From positions 1 to 45,385 of the forward strand of contig DRKN01000011.1 in assembly GCA_011051755.1 (NCBI GenBank): DNA of 45,385 bases. The letters run 5' to 3'. The notes under the pieces were generated by a model, which was not told the origin of the DNA, did not search any database, and saw nothing but the letters and a program-made list of their open reading frames with translations. Positions 1-8,881 of the stretch are shown in pieces. The first letter of the stretch is position 1, and every line of letters begins with the position of its first letter. Made by a program: the position numbers and the translations under genes. The DNA comes from Gammaproteobacteria bacterium. GTDB taxonomy: Bacteria; Pseudomonadota; Gammaproteobacteria; SZUA-152.

Positions 1-131
1 GAGAAAGGGGTCGTGGAGAAAGGGGTCGGGTATGTTGAATCATTCTCAAAGTGCGGGATAAAGGGGCTACGACAGAAATTCGTCGCTTGCTATCTGAGAA
101 AAAGGAATTTAGGCAAAACATTCCATGTATT

Positions 132-300
132 TTAACGGTGATACAATTAACCGGACCCCTTATGGACTTAACGGTGATACAATTAACCGGACCCCTTATG
201 GACTTATTAACCGGACCCCTTATGGACTTATTAACCGGACCCCTTATGGACTTATGGACCGGACCCCTTATGGACCCCAATTAACCGAACCCCTTATGGA
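132..300. repeat. Tandem repeat block with core TTAACCGGACCCCTTATGGA
   Basis: Six head-to-tail copies are visible. Two copies are about 36 bp and carry the extra segment ACGGTGATACAA; two are 24 bp; the last two are diverged (one reads ATGGACCGGACC, the other AATTAACCGAACC). The shared core is GGACCCCTTATGGAC. The reverse complement of the core contains AAGGGGTC, which also occurs twice in the first 30 bases of the window, so the array may continue to the left. Short reading frames across it only translate the repeat and are not genes. The mixed period suggests successive slippage events. GGGGTC-type arrays are known to me near REP-associated transposases, but no transposase is present here, so that link is inference. 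Confidence 0.85.
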
Positions 301-462
301 CCCCTCAATGGTTAGATTAAGTTGATTGTTAGCCTTCACAGTACCTACCGGGCTTGTTTTGACTTTTCAATTTCAAGCCCCTATCATCAAAGTCGCAAGT
401 ATAAAATAAAATTAACCCTGAATGCGAAGCCATTTGTTTTGTAAAGCTTAAGGAGTTTTTGG

Positions 463-702
463 ATGGTTTATGGACAAGACGCAGAAGATATTAAAAATTT
501 TATCGATACAGTATTTATGCTGGCAGACGGCCGCACCTGGAACGGCACGGTTAATGATGATGTCGTTATTGTTGCTGCTGACATGTTGGAAGAAATCCAG
601 CAATGTAACAGGAAAATGAAATGGATCCCACCGCACCCCGGCAGAAGGGCGAATGAATATAGCCTGGATAGCAAATCATGTCAAAAGCGTTGTTTTAGAT
701 AA
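463..702 (+). CDS. Hypothetical protein, 79 aa
   Basis: This is a small ORF with an ATG at 463 preceded by AAGGAG at 450-455, a good ribosome binding site spaced 7 bases from the start. The product is soluble, with an acidic N-terminal half (repeated Asp/Glu, a GRTWNGTVNDD segment) and a basic, Cys-containing tail. The tail from about residue 55 has low-complexity composition and may be out-of-frame extension after an old truncation. I recognise no family. It lies alone between the tandem repeats and the next plus-strand ORF in AT-richer sequence than the fatty-acid cluster downstream. The ribosome binding site is the main reason to keep it; it could equally be a decayed gene. Confidence 0.4.
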   Translation: MVYGQDAEDIKNFIDTVFMLADGRTWNGTVNDDVVIVAADMLEEIQQCNRKMKWIPPHPGRRANEYSLDSKSCQKRCFR

Positions 703-795
703 ACGAATGAATGGACTGGATGCTGCATGTTCGAACGAGGTGCTGCGAGGATTGAGGTCGCGTTTGGAAATGGCTAGCATGGGGCTTGGGGTGTT

Positions 796-1401
796 ATGAG
801 TATGAAATATTTTTTTCAGTCTTTATTGTTCGCAATGTTGAGCACTTTCTCATCAGCCACACTTTCTACTAACGACAGCAATGAAGCTTTGATCGTTGAA
901 TTTCCTTGGCCTGAAAATGTCCCTTGCCAGGGATGTTTGGCGATAATAAATGGCTGGTTATCGTTCGATTTTCCGCGTTCAAATATCAAAGAAATACGCG
1001 TAAACGAAATGACCTTGAATATTACGTTAAATACTAAAAACAAGAATGAACACTTGGTGATTATTGAAATGGATGAAACAAAAATTACTGGCGGGATGAA
1101 CACCAAACTCTATAAAAAAATAGGGGTCACAAACTACCAGGAATTTATGGACAAAATTGGAACCGTTGATAAAAATAATGAGGCTTTAATCATTGCCAGA
1201 AAAGTAATGGCTATTGATCGTGCGCGCGATTATATCAAGTATAAAAAAGGCGATATCCTAGCCTACTGGGTTAATGTGATTGATGACGACATATCTAGAA
1301 CTCTCTATGTTTTCAACCCAAAAGACAACAAGATGTTTCTTATAAGCGGTGGCATGAGTCAGGAAAGGGTTAATCTGATACTGAATTCTTTGGAGTTATA
1401 G
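796..1401 (+). CDS. Probable secreted hypothetical protein, 201 aa
   Basis: The N-terminus has a lysine at position 4, a hydrophobic stretch (FFQSLLFAMLSTFSSA) and a plausible signal-peptidase cleavage near residue 21, so export to the periplasm or outside is likely. The mature part has a CQGC pair near residue 44 and then alternating hydrophobic/charged beta-like segments. I do not recognise the family. It is AT-rich compared with the genes from 1.6 kb onward. A second ATG two codons later (MKYFF) is an equally possible start. No operon partner is evident: the next genes are on the other strand. Confidence 0.6.
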   Translation: MSMKYFFQSLLFAMLSTFSSATLSTNDSNEALIVEFPWPENVPCQGCLAIINGWLSFDFPRSNIKEIRVNEMTLNITLNTKNKNEHLVIIEMDETKITGGMNTKLYKKIGVTNYQEFMDKIGTVDKNNEALIIARKVMAIDRARDYIKYKKGDILAYWVNVIDDDISRTLYVFNPKDNKMFLISGGMSQERVNLILNSLEL

Positions 1402-1410
1402 TTCCGTAGG

Positions 1411-1530
1411 CTGGCCACGTATTTTGTGCCCGCGCGTCAACTCATCCGTACTTTCTGTCGCCGCAGTCCAGACAAGCCATGACCCATCCATTTTGATCAC
1501 CACCTTGGTGCCGCACTTGCCGCAAAACTA
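1411..1530 (-). pseudogene. Remnant of a small zinc-ribbon protein
   Basis: On the minus strand the sequence reads FCGKCGTKVVIKMDGSW, then, after a one-base shift of frame, CLDCGDRKYG followed by a stop. Joined, this gives a C-x2-C ... C-x2-C arrangement typical of a zinc ribbon. Without the shift the frame runs on to TAA at 1399-1401 and the second Cys pair is lost. A stop codon lies directly before the Phe, so the N-terminal part is gone. I interpret this as a decayed C-terminal fragment; the parent family is not identifiable. Confidence 0.35.
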
Positions 1531-1578
1531 TGCCAAAACAGGAAAATCACGCTCGGCTTCCACTCCCTGATAGCGCGG

Positions 1579-1617
1579 TAGCCTGGATAGGGATCCCGCG
1601 TAATCCGGGAGCTATCC
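1579..1617. repeat. REP-like hairpin
   Basis: GGATAGGGATCCCG pairs with CGGGAGCTATCC across a short spacer, leaving a small internal bulge. It lies just downstream of the DUF3179 stop codon (minus strand). It resembles the degenerate intergenic palindromes scattered elsewhere in this window, and could help terminate or stabilise the upstream message. No U-tract follows, so it is not a classical intrinsic terminator. Confidence 0.45.
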
Positions 1618-1662
1618 CCGCACCAGCGCTGGATTCCGCTAGCACGCCACCCGGGTTGCATG

Positions 1663-2580
1663 CTATGGCCGCCATAACTCCGTGCCGGGATAAAAAGCCT
1701 GCCAGGCAAACCAGAACACCATCACGGAAGGAATGGATCCGCCTTTCCTGTCAGTAATTTGTGGATAGCGCTTATCGGCATCATAACGGATGATCAACCG
1801 CTGATTTCCCAGCCTGTCTTCAATGGCACGGCCGGAGGGTAAATCACTGACGGGATACGCCTTCGCCTTTCCGTCGATTAAAACACCAACAACCCACGTC
1901 TTGTTGGATAATTCCTTGCGTGTGTGTGGCACCGGAAACATCGTCGCCTCGGTAGCGAAATAGGCAGCATATGCCTCACCCTGATAGTTTCGCGCATAGC
2001 CGGTATCGGCAGAGAGTACCTCTCCGTGCGGATATTTTTCGCGCCAGGCCTTCCAGGTCAAATGCTCGCTCGGCAACCAGACCAGCTCCGTATCAATAGC
2101 AGGCCCACTGACCGCTTTCATCGCCAACTGAGACCACAGCGATTCGCTTTCCCGGTCATACATCAGGACATCGCTCCGATAAAGAAGCCCCGAGACACCA
2201 AAGGTCACGGTTTTTCCATTGATCTTGCGTGCAAAAACCATCGCCGTCCCACACAGCGGACAATAAGTAACCGCGACGGTATCGCCAGCAATCACATCAT
2301 TGACAATTTCATGCCACACCAGAATACGCAGCGGATAAGCACGCGCTACGTCCCCACGCACAAGCCCGATAACCAGATCATCATCATGCAGATAATCCAC
2401 CTTGTTGGCGGCGATAAATTTTGGCTGATCGATGGAAGGAATGCCATCACGCGGTGGGCCACCGGAAAGGATCTCATTCTTGTCGATGGATAGCACCGAA
2501 AGGTCAAAACCATTCTTTGTCTGCGCCTGTAACCAAGAAGAAAAACAGACGCACATGACAATAATAAAAAGGGTGCTCAC
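1663..2580 (-). CDS. DUF3179 domain-containing exported protein
   Basis: The protein has 305 residues. The first 19 form a hydrophobic export signal ending WLQAQ, so a periplasmic location is likely. The rest matches the DUF3179 family: the diagnostic segment YCPLCGTAMVF with its two cysteines, the conserved IPSIDQPKF region near the N-terminus, and the ending FWFAWQAFYPGTEL. The biochemical function of the family is not established. The start is GTG at 2580, 12 bases after the stop of the acetyltransferase gene; an in-frame ATG at 2556 exists but would shorten the signal sequence. It is probably cotranscribed with the GNAT gene, although the two have no obvious functional link. Confidence 0.85.
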   Translation of the reverse strand: MSTLFIIVMCVCFSSWLQAQTKNGFDLSVLSIDKNEILSGGPPRDGIPSIDQPKFIAANKVDYLHDDDLVIGLVRGDVARAYPLRILVWHEIVNDVIAGDTVAVTYCPLCGTAMVFARKINGKTVTFGVSGLLYRSDVLMYDRESESLWSQLAMKAVSGPAIDTELVWLPSEHLTWKAWREKYPHGEVLSADTGYARNYQGEAYAAYFATEATMFPVPHTRKELSNKTWVVGVLIDGKAKAYPVSDLPSGRAIEDRLGNQRLIIRYDADKRYPQITDRKGGSIPSVMVFWFAWQAFYPGTELWRP

Positions 2581-2592
2581 ACAGGGCCGCGA

Positions 2593-3027
2593 TTATGTCT
2601 CATTGATAAAACCATTCTCAAGTGCTTGATGTTGGTTTTCAAAAATAGCCATGGCAGTACTCATACGTTTAAAACCAAGTTTTTTATAAAATGGCTCCTT
2701 ACCAGGACATGCGTACAGGATGATTTTTTTGTGACCTTTGGATAGCGCTATGAGTTTGGAAACGATGCCCCTGCCAATACCGGAGCCTTGATATTCCGGA
2801 AGGACGGCAACATCACAGATATACGAACAATCCACGCCATCCGCCAGTGCCCGACCGACACCCACCAACCTGTCTTGCTCAAAAACAAAGCATCTAAACA
2901 GACTATTTGTAAACGACACTTCTAAATCTGCTGGTCTCTTGTTCCCAAGCGGGGCCACTTTATACAGCTCGGAAATCTCTTCCCAGTTGATATCTTTTAG
3001 CGAGTACTGCCATTTCAGCTCCAACAC
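2593..3027 (-). CDS. GNAT family N-acetyltransferase
   Basis: This 144-residue protein is a single GNAT fold. It shows the core strand region FVFEQDRLVGVGRALADG, then CDVAVLPEYQGSGIGRGIV, which contains the acetyl-CoA-binding Q/R-x-x-G-x-G/A motif (QGSGIG), and the C-terminal LYACPGKEPFYKKLGFK typical of motif B. The start is GTG at 3027, preceded by GAGGGG, a good ribosome binding site. The acceptor substrate cannot be told from sequence. It is followed after 12 bases by the DUF3179 gene on the same strand. Confidence 0.85.
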   Translation of the reverse strand: MLELKWQYSLKDINWEEISELYKVAPLGNKRPADLEVSFTNSLFRCFVFEQDRLVGVGRALADGVDCSYICDVAVLPEYQGSGIGRGIVSKLIALSKGHKKIILYACPGKEPFYKKLGFKRMSTAMAIFENQHQALENGFINET

Positions 3028-3167
3028 TATCCCCTCTTTACCTTACACGTAGTATTCCCGTTTTTGGCGCGAGCGAACCCTTGGGGCATGTATTGGAGAC
3101 GACACCAGCAGAAAGATAGCTGATCCGGTATTCCCCATTCGACAGGCGCCAGCCAATACAACAGAAT

Positions 3168-3563
3168 TCAAACCGAAGACGATACGGCTTCTGGCCGGCC
3201 CTTTTTGTCCACCGCCACATAGGTCAACGTGGCTTCGGTAACCCTTACCACTTCAACGCCTTCGCGATAACGTTCGGCATAAACTTCGACAGAAACGGTA
3301 ATGGAGGTACGGCCAGTTTTCTCGACGTGCGCATAACAACTCAACAAATCACCAACATAAACCGGCTTTTTAAAATGCAACGCATTGACCGCCACGGTCA
3401 CCACTCGCTTACCGATATAGCGTATCGCGGCGATGGAGCCGGCAATATCCACTTGTGACATAATCCAGCCGCCAAAAATATCGCCACCGGCATTGGTATC
3501 GGTGGGCATGGCAGGCACTCGCGTGGTCGGTTCGCCATCAGGTAGCTTGCAGGATGCAGGCAT
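3168..3563 (-). CDS. Acyl-CoA thioesterase, hotdog fold, YciA-like
   Basis: This is a hotdog-fold thioesterase of 131 residues. It shows the family signature TNAGGDIFGGWIMSQVD, in which the Asp serves catalysis in YciA/Acot relatives, and the central FKKPVYVGDLLSCYAHVE strand region. It hydrolyses acyl-CoA to free acid and CoA in the cytoplasm. The ATG at 3563 is preferred over an in-frame TTG at 3590. The ATG lies one base beyond the stop of the acyl-CoA synthetase gene and has GAGGGA upstream, giving near-overlapping, coupled translation. As the last gene of the beta-oxidation cluster it probably returns CoA or removes stalled intermediates; the chain-length preference is unknown. Confidence 0.88.
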   Translation of the reverse strand: MPASCKLPDGEPTTRVPAMPTDTNAGGDIFGGWIMSQVDIAGSIAAIRYIGKRVVTVAVNALHFKKPVYVGDLLSCYAHVEKTGRTSITVSVEVYAERYREGVEVVRVTEATLTYVAVDKKGRPEAVSSSV

Positions 3564-3564
3564 T

Positions 3565-5361
3565 TCAGTGTCCCTCGTAAAGTTGCTCAATACGCTCTAC
3601 ATTGCGGGCAAGAATGGCCGGGCGCCGCAGCTTCAGGGTTGGCGTCATGGTCTCGCTTTCTATCGACCACGGTTCGAGCTGCAAAGAAACATCACGAATC
3701 ACCGCATAACCGGGGAAATCATGCAGCCGCTGCATGATGTGCTCGCAAACGCTTTCTCTGGCAGCCTTGCTTTGCAGGGATTCGGGGTCGGCGGGATTCA
3801 GGCCCAGCCTTTCCGCCTCGGCTTGCCAGCAGTGTTCATTCAGCACTACCAATGCCGTCAGATAGGGACGCCCCTCACCCACCACCAGCACCTGCTCGAT
3901 GAGCGGATCCAGTGCGATGGCCATTTCCATGTCTGCCGGGGGTACCTTTTCCCCGTTAGAAAGAACGATGATTTCCTTGAGCCGGCCAGTAATATAGATA
4001 TGGTTGTTCTCGATGCGCGCCTTGTCACCGGTGTATAACCAACCATCATCGTCGATCATCTCACTCGTGGCTTCTGGATTGTGCCAATAGCCAAGCATCA
4101 CCGCCTCGCTACGCACCAGCAGTTCGTCGTTTTCTCCAATGCGAACCTCGACACTCTCGAAGGCTATACCGACGCTGGCCGGATCATTGTCATCGATGGG
4201 ATTCCCGGACACCATCGGGCTGGTCTCGGTCAACCCGTAGCCCTGCACAAGATTGAGCCCCAAACCGATGAAGGTCTTCGCCACCTTGGGTGACAGTGGC
4301 GCACCACCACAAATCGCCAAGCGTAACCGGCCACCGAGTTTCGCCATCACCTTATTCGCCACCAACCGCTTCAACAACGGCCAGGCCAGACCGCCACTAC
4401 CACCCTCAAACCGCCGCCAACCCGCTTCCACGGTTGCAGTAAACAGTTTTTGTGCAAAAGGTGACTTTTCTTCCAGCCCGGTGAGTATCTTGTTGTAGAC
4501 CCGCTCATAGATACGCGGCACGGAAATCAGAATGGTCGGTTGCTGGCTCAGCAGGTCTTCGGCCAGCTCCTGTACCGAGCGGGCATAGGCCACTGTCGAT
4601 CCACACATGACCGGGATGTAATAGCCCAATGTCCGTTCCAGCATATGCGACAGCGGCAGAAAGGACAGCAACAGGTCTTCGCGATATATGGGGAAATAAG
4701 GCAGCGCAGAATAGGCATTGGAGAGAATATTGTGGTGGCTGAGCATCACGCCCTTGGGCCGCCCGGTGGTACCCGAGGTATAGACTATGGTGGCGAGATC
4801 TTCAGGCAACGGTGTGGCCAACTGTAAATTGCCACCATCGGTATTTGCCTCTTCCTGCTCCCATTCCTGTAGGCATACCTTGCGCGGATAGAGCATGTTC
4901 TCGGCACACGCCTGCACCGTCACCAGACGGATCAGGCCCTGCAACTGTGGCGCAATGGGTTCGAGCGCATCCAATGCCTCCTGCCCTTCCACAAGCAGTA
5001 TCTTTACGCCGGCATTCTGCAGTACATAGGCGACATTCTCTGCACGATCATTGATATACAACGGCACCACCACCAAACCCAGACTGAGCGCCGCCTGTTC
5101 GAACATCACCCACTGCGGGCTGTTGCGCAGCATGATGGCGACACGGTCACCGGCAGTCAATTCTTCACTTTGCAGCGCCGCTTGTATTTTCTTGACATGG
5201 GCGTAGACCTGTTCCCAGCTCAACGACATCCACTGCTGCGCCGCTTGATCAAAATAGCGGTAGGCAATGGCTGTGGGCGTGCGTAAGACACGCTCACGAA
5301 ACAGGCCGTGCAGACCGTCAACCGTATTGGGTGAAATTACATCCAGAGTTTCTTGTTGCAT
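3565..5361 (-). CDS. Long-chain-fatty-acid--CoA ligase (FAA1-type AMP-binding)
   Basis: The 598-residue ANL-superfamily enzyme activates free fatty acids to acyl-CoA through an acyl-adenylate. The phosphate-binding motif TIVYTSGTTGRPKGVMLSHH lies near residue 195. The adenine-binding QGYGLTETSP follows in the middle, and GWLYTGDKARIENN and the hinge ITGRLKEIIVLSNGEKVPP lie in the C-terminal part. Length and the extra insertion fit the FAA1/long-chain bacterial type rather than short E. coli FadD. The start is ATG at 5361; the gene begins 71 bases after the FadJ-like stop and runs into the thioesterase gene. It provides the entry step of the pathway encoded by the surrounding genes. Confidence 0.93.
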   Translation of the reverse strand: MQQETLDVISPNTVDGLHGLFRERVLRTPTAIAYRYFDQAAQQWMSLSWEQVYAHVKKIQAALQSEELTAGDRVAIMLRNSPQWVMFEQAALSLGLVVVPLYINDRAENVAYVLQNAGVKILLVEGQEALDALEPIAPQLQGLIRLVTVQACAENMLYPRKVCLQEWEQEEANTDGGNLQLATPLPEDLATIVYTSGTTGRPKGVMLSHHNILSNAYSALPYFPIYREDLLLSFLPLSHMLERTLGYYIPVMCGSTVAYARSVQELAEDLLSQQPTILISVPRIYERVYNKILTGLEEKSPFAQKLFTATVEAGWRRFEGGSGGLAWPLLKRLVANKVMAKLGGRLRLAICGGAPLSPKVAKTFIGLGLNLVQGYGLTETSPMVSGNPIDDNDPASVGIAFESVEVRIGENDELLVRSEAVMLGYWHNPEATSEMIDDDGWLYTGDKARIENNHIYITGRLKEIIVLSNGEKVPPADMEMAIALDPLIEQVLVVGEGRPYLTALVVLNEHCWQAEAERLGLNPADPESLQSKAARESVCEHIMQRLHDFPGYAVIRDVSLQLEPWSIESETMTPTLKLRRPAILARNVERIEQLYEGH

Positions 5362-5432
5362 ATGGGCACCATTTATAGTTATAAAACATCGACCAAGCCA
5401 GCCGCGCTTAACAGGCGGTTATCGGCATAAAG

Positions 5433-7475
5433 TCATTCAGCTCGTCCTTCCTGTGTCAGCCAACTTTCATCCGCTTGGAAACGTTCGCCGTGGTTCTTGT
5501 GTAAATCGTCCATCTTCTTCGCCAGCTTATCCTGGCCAACCTGTTCGATATAATGCAGTGGCCCGCCACGGAAAGGCGCGAAGCCGGTACCGAAGATAAT
5601 CCCCGCATCGAGCAGATCCGCATCGCTGACCACCCCTTCGCGCAAGCAGGCGAGAACTTCGTTGAGCAGGCGAGCAATCAGGCGATCCTGCGTATCGGGC
5701 GGGCAATATTCACCCCGCCCTGCCTTCGTCCCCAGGGGTTTACCCTGTTTGTCGTAACGATAAAAGCCATGCCCGCTCTTTTTGCCCAGACGGCCGGCTT
5801 TCACCAGTTCACGCAGGCGGCCCGGCACTTCCACTCCCAGTTCCTTCGACAGAATCTCCGCCACTGACAGGCAGATATCCAGCCCCACCGTGTCCGCCAA
5901 CAGGATCGGCCCCATGGGCATACCAAACTTCAGCGCCTCGGCGTCGATCACCTTGGGCGCCAGCCCCTCGGCCTCCAGCGTCACCGCCTCCAGCAGATAG
6001 GGCATCAGCACGCGGTTGACAAGAAAGCCGGGGCTGGAGTTGACCGGCAACGGTAAACGATCAATATGACGGGTGAAGGCTGCGGCCTTTTTCGCTGTAT
6101 CGGGATGTGTATCCGGCGTGGTGACGATTTCCACCAGTTGCATCTGCGCCACCGGATTGAAGAAATGCAGACCCACCAGCCGCTCAGGCTTGCTGAGCGC
6201 CTCACCCAGTATTTGCAACGGAATGCTGGAGGTATTGGTGGCCAGCAGCGCGCCTTCTTTCATGCGAGGTTCTATTTCCCGATAGAGATTCTGCTTCGCC
6301 TCGATGTCCTCAAAAATGGCCTCGATCACGACATCGGCCTGCGCCAGTCCCTGGCCCTGCTTGTCCGGCATCAGCCGATCCAAAGCCTGCTGGATCAGAC
6401 GCGGCTTTTTGAGTTTCTTTTTATACAGTTTGGCGGCGCGTTTCACGACCTGCGCCAAATGCCCGTCGTTGCGATCCTGTACCGTTACCTGCAAGCCGCG
6501 CAGGGCGCACCAGGCGGCAATATCACCCCCCATCACGCCACCGCCGATGACGTGAACACGCTGCGGCGTGAAGACCTTTTTATCACCCTGCGACTTGAGC
6601 CGTTCCTGCAAGAAAAACACCCGCACCAGATTGCGCGCCGTGTCGCCGATCACCAGGCGGGCGACGGACAGTTCTTCGGCGCGCAGTGCAGCGGGTTTAT
6701 CGGTACCGTGTTTGCGCCACAGATCGATCAGCGCATAGGGTGCCGGGTAGTGCTCCGGACACGCCTTGGCGGCGACCTTCTTACGCAGCACCCGCGCCAG
6801 CAGCGGCCGTACCAGGGCATGGTTGCCCAATGCCGCCAGGCCACCGGCCGGTTTCTTTTCCGGCCGGGTGCGGATCAGTTCGCGTGCGGCGCGTTGCAGA
6901 TGGCGCTGCGGCACGGCGTGATCCACCAGGCCGATCTTCTTCGCCGCACGGGCGCTGAGGCTACGGCCGGTCAGCATCATGTCCATGGCGGCCGTGGCGC
7001 CCACCAGCCGTGGCAGACGCGCCGCGCCGCCAAAACCGGGATGAATACCGAGACGGACTTCGGGCAGGCCTAGGCGCGTACTGTCGGCGTCGTCGGCGAC
7101 GCGGTAGTCACAACCCAGCGCCAGTTCCAGTCCACCGCCGAGACAAAAACCGTTAATCAGCACCACCGTTGGACAACGCAGGCCTTCGAGACGATTGACC
7201 ACCGCTTGCCCGCGGCGGATCAGTTCGCGCGCCTGATCCGGGGTTTTGACGTGGGTGAACTCGCGGATATCCGCACCAACGATAAAATTCGGCTTGGCCG
7301 ATTGAATCACCAACCCCGCCGGCCGCTGGGCCTCCAACTCGCCGAGGATGCCATCCAGCTCCTCCATCAGCGCCTGACCGAGGGTGTTCGCACTTGCCTC
7401 GGTCTGGTCGATGGTCAACCAAACGATGCCTTCGGCATCCGTTTCCCGCTGCCAGTTATTGCTTTTATCTGTCAT
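5433..7475 (-). CDS. fadJ: Bifunctional enoyl-CoA hydratase / 3-hydroxyacyl-CoA dehydrogenase (FadJ-like)
   Basis: This is a 680-residue multifunctional beta-oxidation alpha subunit. The N-terminal crotonase domain carries the oxyanion-hole segment FIVGADIREF and the two catalytic glutamates in CLGGGLELALGC and LGLPEVRLG. From about residue 310 comes an NAD-binding Rossmann motif (VHVIGGGVMGGDIAAWCA), then the dehydrogenase domains with LVGLHFFNPVAQMQLVE and SPGFLVNRVLMPYL. The true start is ATG at 7475 with GGGAG upstream, four bases after the thiolase stop; a longer frame from 7571 lies inside the thiolase gene and is rejected. E. coli FadJ is 714 residues, so size and gene order (thiolase first) fit FadIJ. 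It hydrates enoyl-CoA and oxidises L-3-hydroxyacyl-CoA. FadJ rather than FadB is inferred from order and size. Confidence 0.92.
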   Translation of the reverse strand: MTDKSNNWQRETDAEGIVWLTIDQTEASANTLGQALMEELDGILGELEAQRPAGLVIQSAKPNFIVGADIREFTHVKTPDQARELIRRGQAVVNRLEGLRCPTVVLINGFCLGGGLELALGCDYRVADDADSTRLGLPEVRLGIHPGFGGAARLPRLVGATAAMDMMLTGRSLSARAAKKIGLVDHAVPQRHLQRAARELIRTRPEKKPAGGLAALGNHALVRPLLARVLRKKVAAKACPEHYPAPYALIDLWRKHGTDKPAALRAEELSVARLVIGDTARNLVRVFFLQERLKSQGDKKVFTPQRVHVIGGGVMGGDIAAWCALRGLQVTVQDRNDGHLAQVVKRAAKLYKKKLKKPRLIQQALDRLMPDKQGQGLAQADVVIEAIFEDIEAKQNLYREIEPRMKEGALLATNTSSIPLQILGEALSKPERLVGLHFFNPVAQMQLVEIVTTPDTHPDTAKKAAAFTRHIDRLPLPVNSSPGFLVNRVLMPYLLEAVTLEAEGLAPKVIDAEALKFGMPMGPILLADTVGLDICLSVAEILSKELGVEVPGRLRELVKAGRLGKKSGHGFYRYDKQGKPLGTKAGRGEYCPPDTQDRLIARLLNEVLACLREGVVSDADLLDAGIIFGTGFAPFRGGPLHYIEQVGQDKLAKKMDDLHKNHGERFQADESWLTQEGRAE

Positions 7476-7479
7476 CGTC

Positions 7480-8808
7480 TTACTCCCGTTCCAGTAGCAT
7501 GGCGCCGCCCTGGCCACCGCCGATACACAGGCTGGCCATGCCGCGCCGCGCCCCTGTGCGTTCCAGCACACGCAAGAGATGCAACACGATGCGCGCCCCG
7601 CTGGCGCCCACCGGATGCCCCAGACTCACACCACCGCCGTCCACATTGAGGCGTTCCTGATCCAGCTCGCCCATGGCCAGGGCCGTGTGCAGCTCGTTAC
7701 GGCAGTAATGGTAATCCTTCCACGCCTCGATGTTGGCCAGCACCTGTGCGGCGAAGGCCTCGTTGATCTCCCAGCTATCGATATCGTCGAGCTTCAGTTT
7801 GTGGCGCTTGAGCAGGGGTGTCATGGCATGCACCGGCCCCAGTCCCATTTGTGTCGGATCCAGCCCCGCCCAGTGGCTGTCGACGATGCGCCCCAGTACC
7901 GGCAGACGCCACTTTTTCACCGCCTGTTCGGAGGCCAACAGCAGCATCGCCGCACCATCGGTCACCTGCGCACTGTTACCGGCGGTGACATTGCCGAAGG
8001 GACGGTCAAAAACCGGCCTCAGCTTGTTGAGACTGGCCATGCTGGTGTCGCGGCGCAGGCCGTCGTCGGCGCCGAAATAGTGTCCGGCGGTGTCGTAAAG
8101 GGTTTCGATTTCACTTAAATCACCGGTATCCTGTGCGGCCGCGAGACGCTGATGGGAGCGCATGGCGTAGGCATCCATCTGTTCACGCCCGATGCCGAAA
8201 CGATGCGCGATGATCTCCGCCGTCTGCCCCATGGACAGACCCACCACCGGATCGGTGAGGCCCCGCAGCAGGGCGATGACCGGCTTCAGATAGGCCGGGC
8301 GCAGGCTGCGCAGTACCCTGGCCCGGGCACCCAGACCCTTCGCTTTATACCAGTCTGCCAACCAGGCCACCATCGGCTCCGCCAGCAGCACCGGGGCATG
8401 GCTCATGGCCTCCACGCCGCCCGCCAGCACCAGATTGGCGCGGCCATGGGCGATGCTCTGCGCAGCACTATCCAGCGCCTGCATGCCGGAGGCGCAGTTG
8501 CGCTGCACCGTCCAGGCCGGTGCTTCCTGGCGGATGCCGAGACGCAGGGCGGCGACACGGGCGATATTGGCCTCGTCCGGCCCTGGCATCACGCAGCCGA
8601 GGATCACTTCATCGATATCGCCCGGTTCAAAAGACTGCCGCGCCAGCAGACTGCGTCCCGCACCCACCGCCAGATTGGCGGCACTGAACGGGCCGGGCCT
8701 GCCACGCGCCTTGAGAAAGGGCGTGCGTGCGCCATCCACCACATACACCGTGTGTACCACCCGGCGTGGCTGGGGAGGGTGTTTGCTTTTTTTCTCATCG
8801 TCCGTCAT
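7480..8808 (-). CDS. fadI: Acetyl-CoA C-acyltransferase (thiolase, FadI-like)
   Basis: The 442-residue thiolase cleaves 3-ketoacyl-CoA to acetyl-CoA and a shortened acyl-CoA, and forms the beta subunit partner of the FadJ-like protein. Visible family features are VVDGARTPFLKARG at the N-terminus, the nucleophilic cysteine in VQRNCASGMQALDSA, the NEAFAAQVL segment, the catalytic histidine in LGHPVGASGARI, and the second catalytic cysteine in LCIGGGQGGAMLLE at the C-terminus. The start at 8808 (MTDDEKK) has GAGAGGA upstream. An ATG at 8829 exists, but the ribosome binding site would then lie inside the coding region. FadI rather than another thiolase is inferred from length and coupling to fadJ. 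Confidence 0.92.
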   Translation of the reverse strand: MTDDEKKSKHPPQPRRVVHTVYVVDGARTPFLKARGRPGPFSAANLAVGAGRSLLARQSFEPGDIDEVILGCVMPGPDEANIARVAALRLGIRQEAPAWTVQRNCASGMQALDSAAQSIAHGRANLVLAGGVEAMSHAPVLLAEPMVAWLADWYKAKGLGARARVLRSLRPAYLKPVIALLRGLTDPVVGLSMGQTAEIIAHRFGIGREQMDAYAMRSHQRLAAAQDTGDLSEIETLYDTAGHYFGADDGLRRDTSMASLNKLRPVFDRPFGNVTAGNSAQVTDGAAMLLLASEQAVKKWRLPVLGRIVDSHWAGLDPTQMGLGPVHAMTPLLKRHKLKLDDIDSWEINEAFAAQVLANIEAWKDYHYCRNELHTALAMGELDQERLNVDGGGVSLGHPVGASGARIVLHLLRVLERTGARRGMASLCIGGGQGGAMLLERE

Positions 8809-8881
8809 GCCTGTTTCCTCTCTCTGCATAATTAAAGAGTTTATTTATTATTCCTGGCTGGGTGTTGCAAAATTTCAGACA

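Noticed and set aside
132..300. Possible CRISPR array
   Set aside because: Repeats are directly contiguous, with no unique spacers and no cas genes.
51..325. Two overlapping plus-strand frames of 66-77 codons
   Set aside because: They only translate the tandem repeat (repeated LTGPLMD and NRTPYGL); repeat periods divisible by three keep frames open by chance.
3038..3220. 60-codon minus-strand frame
   Set aside because: It overlaps the thioesterase 3' end, has no ribosome binding site and no family resemblance.
6066..7073. 335-codon plus-strand frame and similar long antisense frames within the fad genes
   Set aside because: They are shadows in GC-rich sequence opposite strongly supported fadJ, fadI and fadE; composition rich in His, Arg and Gln is typical of antisense frames.
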